Shown: one piece after another, positions 20,629-30,425 of the stretch | Position numbering within the stretch: the first letter of the stretch is position 1 | Layout of the letters: every line of letters begins with the position of its first letter | Source of the DNA: Trametopsis cervina | Taxonomy: Eukaryota > Basidiomycota > Agaricomycetes > Polyporales > Irpicaceae | Length of the DNA stretch: 32,801 nt | Reading direction: 5' to 3' | Assembly: GCA_022385755.1 (NCBI GenBank) | Contig: MU278360.1 | Location: 733,216 to 766,016 of the forward strand | Made by a program: the position numbers and the translations under genes | The notes under the pieces: generated by a model | What the model saw: only the letters and a program-made list of their open reading frames with translations | What the model was told of the DNA's origin: nothing | Databases searched by the model: none

Positions 20629-23600
20629 ATGCCTCTGCCCAAACAAATCCCTATCCCGTACCCTCCAAATGCAGACTATGCACACCAGGCGTACGAGGTC
20701 CCTGGCACGAAGAGACCGGGGCAGACAGGCAAGTGACGCAGTGCCTCGATTTCTCGTGTCTTTTCACTTAACATTAATGTATGAACAGGCCACTATCGTC
20801 ACAGTACGTGTTTGTCTCCAGAGATAGCTCTAAGACATGTAACAGAGCCTCTATGACGCAGGTGCATTCCCGCTATTGACGATGGAGTCGCCTGACACGA
20901 TGGTGAACATGGTCGAGTTCTTCGACTCAGGCCTGCAGCGCTTGCCCTCGCGAGATGAGCCCTTGTTTGGTAGACGCCCTGTGTTGTCCCGGAATCCGCT
21001 GAAGTTGGCGAACTACTTTGAGTGGATAAGTTGGGATACGGTCGACCATCGCCGGAGATATGTGGGGAGCGGTTTGCGCAAGTTGTTCAACGATGGAGTG
21101 GGTAAGAGCGGCGAGCTAGACATCGTTGGTATATACAGCGGTAACTGCCCAGGTGAGTTGTCACAGTGTGCGGTGGAGTGGCGCGGGGATAGGACTAAAT
21201 TTACGGGGCTGGGGATGCAGAATGGCAGATCGTGGACATGGGCATACAAGCATACGGCTTTGTGTCGGTTTGTCTGTATGACACGATGGGCAAAGATTCC
21301 GCAGGCATGTTCATTCCTCAACTTTACACATCGGATCAGAGAACTAACGATCGTGATTCTTAGAATATATGTATGTTCCGCCCAAATCCCAATAACGCAT
21401 CTAACCACGTATCTTGAAGCATTAACCACGTCGAAATGAGTGTTTGCGCGTGCGCGCCGGCGCAAGTGACGACCATGTTGAGGATGGCGGCGGCCTCAAA
21501 GATACCGACTATAAGGTGTATCATCTCAATGGACCCTCTTCCTACCGAGGAAATGCAAGTACTTGCTGCATGGGGCCAGACGCTGGGTATCAAAGTAATT
21601 GATCTGCCTGAACGTACGTGATTCACTTGGACAGGCAAGAGTCGACACTCATATACGTCCTGTATATAGTCGAGAGGATCGGAAAGGAGAACTTGAAGAA
21701 CATTACTTACCCTCAGAAGAACGATGTTGCAACTATTTGCTACACATCCGTAAGTGTTCCAGCATATACAGTCAACCGTCTGGGATTAATTGGAACACAC
21801 AGGGTACAACAGGAGTACCCAAAGGTCAGCTAAGACGGTGAATCGCTGCAAGGCTTTGAAGCTGACTACAGACAGGCGTTGTCATGTCGCATGGCTTGGT
21901 CGCCAACTCCATCCACGCGCAGGTTCACGGAATCGAAACCGATGCAAGACCAACAGCGATCGGGTTCCTCCCGCTTGCGCATTGCTACGGAGTTAGTGCT
22001 CTGCCGTAAATACTGCATAGTGACTAGTTCTCATCCGAGATCGTTTTCTTTTCTTCAGCGCATGTGCGACGGAACCGTTATCTCAGCCGGAGGGCGCATC
22101 GGATACTGGTCAGGCGACCCATTGCTCCTACTGGAAGATCTTCAAATCCTGAAACCCAACTCGTTCTACGCGGTCCCGCGTGTCTTGAACCGAATCGTCC
22201 AGGCGGGGATGGCAGCTACGACTCTGCCAGGTCTCAAGGGAGCCTTGTTCAGACATGCTCTCCAAGCCAAACTGGACAGATTCTACGCGACAGGTGATGT
22301 CACTCACCCGCTATGGGACCGACTGGTCTTCAAGAAGGTCTGTTTGAGTGCATTTTGCCTTTAAGCTATCGATCTGCGGTTCTGACAATACGTACAGGTC
22401 CGAGCTGCAATCGGTGGTAACGTCGTCATGATAACATCTGGCTCTGCGCCCATGACGAAGACGGCTGTTGACTTCATCAAGGTGGCGCTTAGTGTAGTGT
22501 ACATCGAAGGTGAGCTCCCGTTATGTTCCCCTGGTCCTTCATGTCACTGATTCGCGCGTCACGACATCTAGGGTGAGCTTTTGAAATGGATTGCCATCTA
22601 CGTCATGGAACACTGACCGATATGGGTATGTTCTAGCTACGGCGGGACCGAAAACATGGGCACGGCTACGCGACAATGGTGGTCAGACAAGGACGCTGGC
22701 GGAACTGTCGGCCCACCGCAGCCTTGCGCCGAAATCAAGCTCATCGACGTACCCGCCATGGGCTACACTTCCGAGGACAGGCCCTATCCGCGTGGCGAGA
22801 TATGCGTGCGTGGTGACATGTGCTTCACGCATTATTATAAGGGTATGTCGGACGGCGTCCCTTGGCTGAGCGGCTGTTAATCATTACTATTTGACCTAGA
22901 TGAGAAGAACACAAAATCCGCCATTGACGAAGAGGGCTGGCAACATACTGGGGATGTTGCGCACATCGACTCGGTCGGACGTCTGACCATTATCGACCGG
23001 GTGAAGGTAAAGTCCATACTTGCTTCCCTCCTACGCAGCGCGCTCATTGTCACACCTGAATTCTAGAACATCATGAAGCTCTCCCAAGGAGAGTATGTGG
23101 CAATCGAACGAATTGAGGCATTGTACACCGGCACTCCGACCGTCCTGCAAATATACGTGCACGGAGACTCGCTCCAATCCTACCTCATTGCCGCCGTCAT
23201 TCCCGACCCCGCTGCACTCGCAGAGCTTGCCTCCAAGATCTGGAAAAAGAGTGTCTCGCCTACAGACGCTGCAGCGCTAGACCAAGCTATCAAAGAGCCT
23301 GCAGTGTACGAACATTACATGACCGTACTCAATGCGCAAGGAAAATCTGCTAGTTTGGCTGGGTAAGCCGTTACCTTTGTTCACTGACTTAATACGCGCA
23401 TCCTGACCGTTGCGGATTTTGCGCCTTAGGTTTGAGATGGTGAAGCGCATTCACCTCACGAATGACTTGATGTCGATCGACGACGGCTGCCTTACGCCAA
23501 CGATGAAGATCAAGCGGTCAGTATCATCATGTTCCTATATCTCCTCGCGGCTGGCACTGAGTCTTCATCGTATTACAGGAAGGATGCATACACTAAGTAC

Positions 23601-23663
23601 AAGGCTGAGTTGGACGCACTGTACAGTCTCCCGGAGCCGACGTCCAAGCCAGCCAAACTCTGA
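20629..23663 (+). CDS. long-chain fatty acid-CoA ligase (acyl-CoA synthetase), PTS1 ending
   Basis: Seventeen exons give 2100 nt, 699 aa: 20629-20728, 20789-20807, 20848-21152, 21221-21304, 21364-21370, 21420-21613, 21670-21749, 21803-21824, 21876-21991, 22059-22337, 22398-22509, 22572, 22637-22842, 22900-23006, 23067-23362, 23430-23516, 23579-23663. It activates fatty acids with ATP and CoA. Motifs: [13 protein letters not shown] at the N-terminus, AMP-binding [11 protein letters not shown] 261-271, [15 protein letters not shown] 439-445, [25 protein letters not shown]. The C-terminus PAKL ends in AKL, a PTS1 variant, so a peroxisomal beta-oxidation role is likely. Introns 1 and 4 start with GC, exon 5 is 7 nt, and exon 12 is a single base completing Gly440. 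The intron-2 borders are ambiguous (another donor lies at 20804); the version given keeps phase. Confidence 0.93.
22572..22572 (+). other. putative single-nucleotide exon of the acyl-CoA synthetase
   Basis: The base G at 22572 lies between two ordinary-looking introns: 22510-22571 (gtgagc...ctag, 62 nt) and 22573-22636 (gtgagc...ctag, 64 nt). It supplies the middle base of the Gly codon in the invariant EGYG motif. Without it the downstream frame is lost. The alternative is a weak donor at about 22518 that would insert three residues (ELP) into the motif. Confidence 0.75.
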
Positions 23664-24079
23664 TCGTGTCAGGCCCGTGATAACATCTTTCGCATACCGC
23701 TGCGTACTACGCTGCTGCTCAACGAAATGCGACCTTTCTCATGTAGTTATGGATTTTTGTTTTATTAGTTGTCCTTGTTTCTTGCTATCATTTGTGGATA
23801 TCGACGATTGGAATCTTCTTAAGACCTTCTCATCGTGAACTATATGCGCCCGCAGAGACAGGCCGCATCATATCCAGATAGCAAAACATATCGGTGATAT
23901 ACATTCCCTGATGGGCTCCTGTAAGACGTCTACAAAGTGTACGGACTACGGGCGAAGTCTACAACAACGACGGATATAAGAGATAATACATGTAAAGAAC
24001 AACAGACAACAATGTAAAAATGGGGATCTCAAGGCTTTATTGTGAAATGTCCGGCCATGATCTTTTTTTGGAGAAGGTT
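23664..24079. terminator. convergent 3' flanks of acyl-CoA synthetase and MFS gene
   Basis: About 416 bp between two stop codons facing each other. It is more AT-rich than the genes, as expected for 3' UTRs and polyadenylation regions. No gene was seen. Confidence 0.45.
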
Positions 24080-26308
24080 CTATCTTCTAGATGGAGACTT
24101 CATCCCTTCTGCAATCTTCTTTGATGGTGTTGTGCCGAGTATGGATATTAGAACCATGACAAAGACCCAGAAATAACGTAGCGGCCAGAACGTAAAACTG
24201 ACAGAGAAGGCAAAGAGCGTCGAAGCGAAGGCAGGCGCAAAAGCCCGGGCGAAACACTATCGAAAGAACGCATCGTGAGTGATCGTATCGCCTCAGCAGT
24301 ATGAGGATGTAGACTTACCATTGCGAACTGGGCCAACCCGTTGGTCTTTCCGAGAGCTGAAGGGGTAGGCGCACTGTCCTTGACAAGGATCATGCTCACA
24401 CTGTCAAGCCATCAGCATACTGTCGCATGTACGAACCTTGCTACACCACTGGGTATCTCAGAGCAGCAGAGCACTGAACCGTGAGCCGCAAGGCAGGAAA
24501 ATGACGACTCACGAGAACCCGAGACACGCAACCCTGGCCATGCCTAACAGTACGCCGATCCCGCACCACAGCAACCCCTTCGTCCCTGGCGTAACGCCGA
24601 CAATCGTGGTGATCATGGACCCCTCTTCTGTACCGGGGACCTCGCCGACCACGGCACCCCATCGAGCAATGACGTTGAGTGCGGGGAGAAAGGCGTAAGT
24701 GTATGGCCAAATGCCCATACAATTGTTGTACATTTTTGCGTGATTGAACCTTCGTAGTAGGTACGGCATGAAGAAGAGCTGAAGGCTGGCGGAGATTGCG
24801 CCCGACGTAGCAAGCGCGAGCCCGATTTCAGCGGCCTACGGATGGGATAGATGACCGTGAGACGTAGAAGGATGAGAACGAGGTGGCGTCTACGCACAGT
24901 GAAAGCAAGACCTCCGGTGGGGATAGGTGAATAACAGTACAGGACAAATATGACATCGAAAGCGGTATTTCTGTCGATGACAGCTCATCAGTCGGGCAAT
25001 AACTCTATCGCTTTCATATATCGAACATACATAAATGACAGGGCGAGCCCGCTCAAGCAGAGCGCACGGATAACGGGTATAGCAAGAAGCTGTTTGACAC
25101 CAATTGCCTGCCCTGATTTTTCTGAGATGCTGTCAAAGACGGGAGAGGTAGGTGAGCGCAATGAATCGTGAGTTTTTCTCCGTTTGCTCGGTAGTGTCTG
25201 GGAAGGAGTGAGCTCTCCCGGAGAATGGGCGATGCATTGGACGTTACGTACTTCCTCGAGACAGAAGATACCAAAAACGACACCCGCGAGCGCGATGGTG
25301 GCGGCGACTAAGGACGGTAAAAGGTACGGGTAGGTCCTGAAAAGGTGATTATCGAATAGCGATGGGTACTTTTCGGCGGGATTGGAGAACGCGCCGCCCA
25401 GAAGAGGTCTGAATGTTTGTAGCGGTAAGCGATTAACGTTGAGTCAAGCAGTCAATGATCGCGCACCCTATGATAGCTCCGAGGGGCCAGCAGAGACCGT
25501 ATATGGGAAACGCTACGGCCTGGTTTGTATGGTCTGTGATCTCCGCAATGACGGAGTGCACCACAGCGACGTTTCCGGAGAAGAGACCAGCTGCAGGAGG
25601 CGAAGAGATGTGAATGGAGGTTCGGGAATCATACAGCAGAGAATTCACCTAGACTCCTGGCAAACAAGACCATAAAAAGGCTCTGTGAGAAGCCCATTAT
25701 CACTGTGCCGAGCGCGATACCTGTGATGCCGGCTAGTACGACCGGCTTCCGTCCAATCTTGTCTGAATACAAAGGATGGGCGGTCAACAAGGGTCTCGAA
25801 GGCACGCCGATGCGGCAGCGCAGCAGGATCTACATGAAAAGGGTGCTCACCGGAAAGTCGGGCCCACTGGTAAATGGAGAACAACTGCGCCACGGCGAAA
25901 CTACTTTCCTGTGAGCACATTTCGCAACGTCAGTACTACAGCATATTTTGCTATACGAGTACTAACCACTAAGCCGCTGTACAGACCCGTCTTCGAGCGA
26001 TCCTCTGTGAGGTGCAGGTGGTCCATCATCTCGTTCACATACGGAAAAATCTGTGTGAACATAATTGGGTCGACCAGTCTCACAGCACACAGTGTCGCCA
26101 GCTGAGCCTTAGGGAGCGGTGTCACCCCGTGCCGCCTAGCAGGCATGCTACCGTCCTCGAGTCTCTCCCCAAGCTTGATAGCATCCTCCAGGTCCTCGTT
26201 CAAGAACGGCCGCGATTCATCTGAGGCGGATATGGGCGTAGGGGCTTCTCCATAGCCATCTTTGGACTGTTCGTGAGAATGGCCCGTGCTTGTCTCATAC
26301 GCACCCAT
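24080..26308 (-). CDS. major facilitator superfamily (MFS) transporter
   Basis: Ten exons (25967-26308, 25851-25908, 25649-25762, 25467-25590, 25252-25408, 25031-25197, 24898-24970, 24513-24835, 24319-24400, 24080-24256) give 1617 nt, 538 aa. A hydrophilic N-terminus of about 60 residues precedes the first helix (LATLCAVRLVDPIMF). The MFS motif A is present between helices 2 and 3: WARLSDKIGRKPVVL. About twelve hydrophobic segments follow, split by a central hydrophilic loop (SKRRKTHDSLRSPTSPVFDS). The pattern fits the fungal proton-driven drug/metabolite antiporter-like group; the substrate is unknown. The C-terminus is short and basic. Exon joins keep phase throughout. It is divergent from the Ser/Pro-rich gene. 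Confidence 0.94.
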
Positions 26309-26904
26309 GCTCGTCCACGACGTTGGCGTTGGGGACGACTATCGACAACGGCGTCGTTGGATCTGAAGTGGAGGAGCTGGCGGGAAGAGGTGAGAGCGTA
26401 TTGCTAATAAATGACATTATATCGTCACTTGAATCCAAGGAGACAGCAGCCGGCCGGCGGAAGAACATGAGAGCCCAATCGTTTTACGTGAAAGTTGTGT
26501 CTCCTTCCTTTCCGGGACATCAACTGACGACTCGTACCGTGATGGGCGCGCTTTCTCTTGCTCTCGACCTCCCAACTGCCTCACTGCTTAACATCGTTCG
26601 CACTCAACCAGCAAGACACGGCAAGGGAAATATTCTGAGGAGGGTTGAAGACGGCGAGTGTGCCGAGACGGCCAGCCTGTTGATTGGAGCAATAGTGCCT
26701 CTCACGGCCCGCTCCAGAACGGATCACGTGTCGAGTTCCTGAGACCAGAGTGGCGCGTCTCCAGAGGTGAGCAGTCTGATTTCGCTCGGGCCCAGCCTCG
26801 TCTCTTGCCCTTCGTCTCTCACTCGCTTTCCCGACTTGCAGCGCAACGTTCGCCCTCTACCATCTCGTCTACCCTCACACTTTCGTCAGCATCCTGTACA
26901 CACT
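26309..26904. promoter_or_regulatory. divergent promoter region, MFS transporter / Ser-Pro-rich gene
   Basis: A 596-bp region between outward starts. The right end (about 26790-26900) is a strongly pyrimidine-rich leader (tctcactcgctttcccgac...) directly before the next ATG. No other element was recognised. Confidence 0.5.
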
Positions 26905-27775
26905 ATGAACCCCGAGACCCTTGTGCTCGTCGCTCCTCGCCCAGTGCGATTAGCTACTCCCGCTCCTTTCTCCTCCTTCACCCCATCTTTCTTGCACCGC
27001 CCGCAGGCGGTCAAATCATCTGCCTCTGTCAGGCTTATCTCGGCACCCACAGATGCATTCGACAACCTCAAGCTGTCTTCGGATTCCGACGAGGATCTCG
27101 CTCCGCAATCTAGCGAGCGCGATCGCTCGATCTCCCCACGTTTATCATCTCTGTACGTGTTTCCCTTGTCTTTACATGCCTGATGTTTTGCATAGGATAT
27201 ATGTCTATGACCGTTTGACGTTCGTTTTTGGTGCGTGTATATGGAGACCATTGCTGAAAATGTTATCTCTCCTGTAACAGATCTCCGGCTCCATCAGAGG
27301 CGATGGAGGAATTCCTCTCCATCTTGCGGCCGACATTCTCCATCTTCCCGCCCACGTCGCCTATTCTTCGCCCCGGCAATGGCATCGCGCATGATTTTGT
27401 ACCGTATCGCCGCGGCCTTTCCTCCGCCATGTCGAATGAAGGCCTTGGGCTGAGTATCGCTGATCAGAGTGACGATACAAACAAGGAGAACGAGATGGTC
27501 TCTTACCCCTTCAGACTGCTTGCCTCCAGCCCCCTCTGTGAGTGCTGTCTTCATTGTCAGACGCTATTGTGTGCTGAAGCCATCACTCAGCATCTCCTAT
27601 CACCCGCGCTCATAATCCCTTCCCGCGACACCCTGCTTTTGACGGTCAGGCCTCTGCTTTCCTAAGCCAGCACTCAGCATCAAGCAGCCCATCTCCCATT
27701 TCAATGGCATTATCTCCCGCCACTGTCCCTCTTCCCCTCCCTACTCCGGAAGAGATGGACCACGAGCTCCCCTAG
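26905..27775 (+). CDS. unrecognised Ser/Pro-rich protein
   Basis: Three exons (26905-27152, 27281-27537, 27591-27775) give 690 nt, 229 aa, ending in a tag stop. I do not recognise a family. The protein is rich in Ser, Pro, Ala and Leu, has an acidic patch (SSDSDEDLAPQSSERD), a more ordered-looking block (MEEFLSILRPTFSIF), then HDFVPYRRGLSS, and closes with PTPEEMDHELP. There is no signal peptide, membrane helix or zinc motif. It is probably a largely disordered nuclear or cytosolic protein with phosphorylation-prone SP/TP sites. Support comes from in-phase introns with good borders, the pyrimidine-rich leader, and an open frame over three exons. It is the last clear gene before the AT-rich repeat zone. 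Confidence 0.75.
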
Positions 27776-28712
27776 GTGCACTCCCGGGCTGTCACTGACA
27801 ATTGTATACCCAGAATACTGCAAGCATTTCTTGTACGTTTTTTCTTCACGTCAAGAACAAACTCCATGATACCTCTTCTCTCCACCTCACTCAATCAAGC
27901 AGATTGATTGACTTGTATAATCCCTCTGTCTTATTCTTATTCCTTCCCTTCTATATATTTTCTCCTCTTTAGCTTTAGTCCTCTTTGTCTTGACTACTCT
28001 GCTGTATTGTTCCAATTTGCCATCATAGGCCTGCTAGTACTACCTGCTCTTTCACAGTACATCTTTCTCTCCCTCCTATACTCAAGTACTCATCAGGCTT
28101 TATTCTGCTGCTTCTGTTACACTACAGTTATACACTATGTGATTATGTACATCTTGTAATTAAATGATCCTGATTTTCCCATGCAATTCTGAAATAGTAT
28201 TGTAATGGGATATTGTAATTATACATGGCTATAGGCAGATAATACTGTACATTGTAACTGAGTGATGCTAGTCTGTTAGTAGCAGGAGACCAGTGCAATA
28301 TTTAGTGGATATCAAAAGTCAGCTGTGGGAAATAGCAGCAAAAAGAGAAGTTCTTGTGGAATGATGTGATCACTGTTTCAAGCTGTGCTCACCAGCACCA
28401 CCACACCCTTTGTTTACTTATATTTGTCGCTTCTGCTCCTGTCTTTGCTGTGCAAAATCACATAGAATTCAAGAGATATGGTAGTTATGTAGATAAGATA
28501 CTTGTATATAAGCCCACAAAAGAGACAGAAACACCATTGCGCATTTGCCTTCTGCTGAAGAACTTGTTATGTACTCTCTTAAAAACCTTCAACTCTGCCA
28601 GGAATAGAACTTGCAATTGAACAAACAGTTACATGCTGGGTGTAATATCATTGCATCACAGTGGCTTACAATAAAGTAATACATTATTGCCTAGCAATGT
28701 CATGATTATACA
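27776..28712. other. AT-rich, pyrimidine-skewed intergenic DNA
   Basis: Base composition drops sharply here, and 27900-28160 is strongly T/C-rich on the plus strand. Open frames are short and hydrophobic, as expected from T-rich DNA. No gene, tRNA or tandem repeat was seen. This is probably old repeat-derived sequence or an island border. Confidence 0.5.
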
Positions 28713-29017
28713 TGTAGCGCCCAATTTATTCGATTTATTTTATTTTATTTTGGTGCATCCTACACGTCTTCGCAATCACGTGACTCGTCGACACGGTCTC
28801 ATGACCTGCATGATCACATGACTTGCACATGCACACGCACTCGCGCTCCTCGCTCGGCCCGGACTGATAGTGACATTACCGGCCCTGCAACTCCGCATGG
28901 CTTCCGGATCCTTCCGGAACCTTGGACTCTTCTCTTTCCCAATCTATTGGACTCCTGGTCCATCGGTCTATGACTCAGGCTCGGCATTGGTAATTACGCC
29001 CAAAGTGGCACCATTCC

Positions 29018-29126
29018 TATTGTCCCCCTCGGTCTATTGTCTCCGTTTCTTATTGTTCTTCCTTCTATTGTCGCACTGCACTATTGTTCTATTGTCTTGC
29101 TGCCATGTCCTATTGTCTTTATTGTC
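29018..29126 (+). repeat. cluster of eight TATTGT motifs in LTR A
   Basis: The six-mer TATTGT occurs eight times in 109 bp, always on the plus strand and mostly preceded by C or T. It lies just upstream of the TATA box, where an LTR enhancer would be. ATTGT is the core bound by HMG-box proteins, so an enhancer role is possible but inferred. Confidence 0.6.
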
Positions 29127-29161
29127 CTACCCTAAAGTGGTCCGTGCGCAGCCTTCAGTGG

Positions 29162-29168
29162 TATAAAT
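29162..29168 (+). promoter_or_regulatory. TATA box of LTR A
   Basis: tataaat, about 60 nt upstream of a leader that shows a canonical intron donor. The facing repeat B has tatataag in the comparable place (about 32602-32609, minus strand). Confidence 0.6.
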
Positions 29169-29225
29169 ACCCGGCCTCCTTCACTCCTGGCCCTCATCTC
29201 GACCTCTTGGTCTTCACTGGGCTAG

Positions 29226-29293
29226 GTAAGCCTTTTATTATCTTACTTGTACTTAGATAGCTTACTAATACAACTTGGTCTTCACTGGGCTAG
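29226..29293 (+). other. likely intron in the LTR A leader, bordered by a 20-bp direct repeat
   Basis: It starts gtaagc, contains the perfect branch sequence tactaatac, and ends ctag. The 20 bp cttggtcttcactgggctag occur at 29206-29225, just before the donor, and again at 29274-29293, as the intron's 3' end. Confidence 0.6.
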
Positions 29294-29442
29294 ACTTGCG
29301 CATAGTTTGCTAGCGGTTCACTCCTGCATAAGGAGTCTACACCTTTTGGTGTCCTGAGATAAGAGCAGCTCCCTGAGCGTCACGTGACCCTGTCTCCGTG
29401 ACAGCACCCGGCTACCACTTTATTCTGATTCTTTTCAATGAT

Positions 29443-30194
29443 ATGCCTGTTTTAGTCATATTGTACACCTGTGCTAATGTACCTATAGATTCATATAGCT
29501 ATGGGGTTTCTGCGATACAGCCATTCCCTTCGGACATGTCAAATCTACTAGAATTTCCTCATTTGGTATGTGAACAGTATAAAACTCAAACTATATATTA
29601 ACTATATTAGCAGGCTACAGTCTCTGGATTTACCGACTATGGATTCTCTATAGAAAACACCAAATTGAATAACACCATTCAGTCTATGTTACAGCCAGCA
29701 CCACTTATGTTGACATCATCAGATGCTCACAATTTAGGTTTAGCAATCAGCCCAGATTAGTGAGACTATGGATAACATGGATAAATGCTGATATATACAA
29801 TATAAAAGCCCGCATAAATCTTATGCAGTATATATCTACAATGGGTATATCAAACGACTTTATGAATCAGGCCCGATTCAGTTCACTACTTTTAAGAGCA
29901 ACTTTGGTAACCATGGCTCGCAATCTACATGCTCTATTGACTATTCTCAAAAAACTTGGATTATCTAGTTCATATCAAGATATAAATGCCTCGGCATTTA
30001 TATGTCATTCAGTTTTAAAAATAGTGCATGCTGTTTATATCATCATCGACCTTGGATGGGCCATCAAGATATACAGAAATAAAGCCCGTATGTATGGACA
30101 AGCTTTACAGTTAGCAGTAAGCTCTGCTTTGATTGACTGCAGTATCCTAGGTATGAGTAGTAAATACTTGACTAGGATTTTACTGACTCTTTGA
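29443..30194 (+). pseudogene. unrecognised, apparently broken coding stretch inside the AT-rich island
   Basis: A frame from ATG 29443 runs to an intron-like junction (about 29569-29611) and on to a stop at about 29759. A second, longer frame (29760-30194, and open some way upstream) reads LWITWINADIYNIKARIN and further helical, Leu/Ile-rich sequence to a stop at 30192-30194. The two frames do not join simply. I recognise no domain. It begins about 40 bp downstream of LTR A, so it may be internal sequence of that element or older host-like sequence behind it. Confidence 0.4.
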
Positions 30195-30425
30195 TTGTCT
30201 TAAAATTTGATGGCGAGGACATCAGTGCAATTTACAGAGGAATAATAGGTATATGAGGCACTACTGGCTATTTGTACCAGACAGATCTCCCACAGCACAC
30301 ATCTGGGGATAAATACGAAGCAAGTGTGGCAGCATTAACTCAAAATCAGCTTTATACTTTTATACCAGTTCTTTTCAAGTATTTTAAGCTTCAGTAGTGT
30401 AATTGGATTCTGTTGACTAGCCAAT

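Larger units (their letters stand above)
28713..29403 (+). mobile_element. LTR-like repeat A (solo LTR or remnant 5' LTR)
   Basis: A 691-bp unit begins TGTAG and ends TGACA. It has LTR-like parts: an upstream region with repeated TATTGT motifs, a TATA box (29162-29168), a leader with a likely intron, and a terminal block with a hairpin (acacc...ggtgt) and the palindrome cacgtg. The last ~78 bp are clearly related, about three-quarters identical by eye, to the minus strand of 32336-32415, and gacacggtctcatgacc (about 28791-28807) has a counterpart near the window end. No target-site duplication is seen at these borders (ataca / gcacc), so the ends are approximate. No reverse transcriptase or integrase was read next to it. 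Confidence 0.65.

Noticed and set aside
29404..29420. Primer-binding site directly after LTR A
   Set aside because: The sequence gcacccggctaccac does not begin with TGG, and no tRNA 3' end match is evident on the plus strand.
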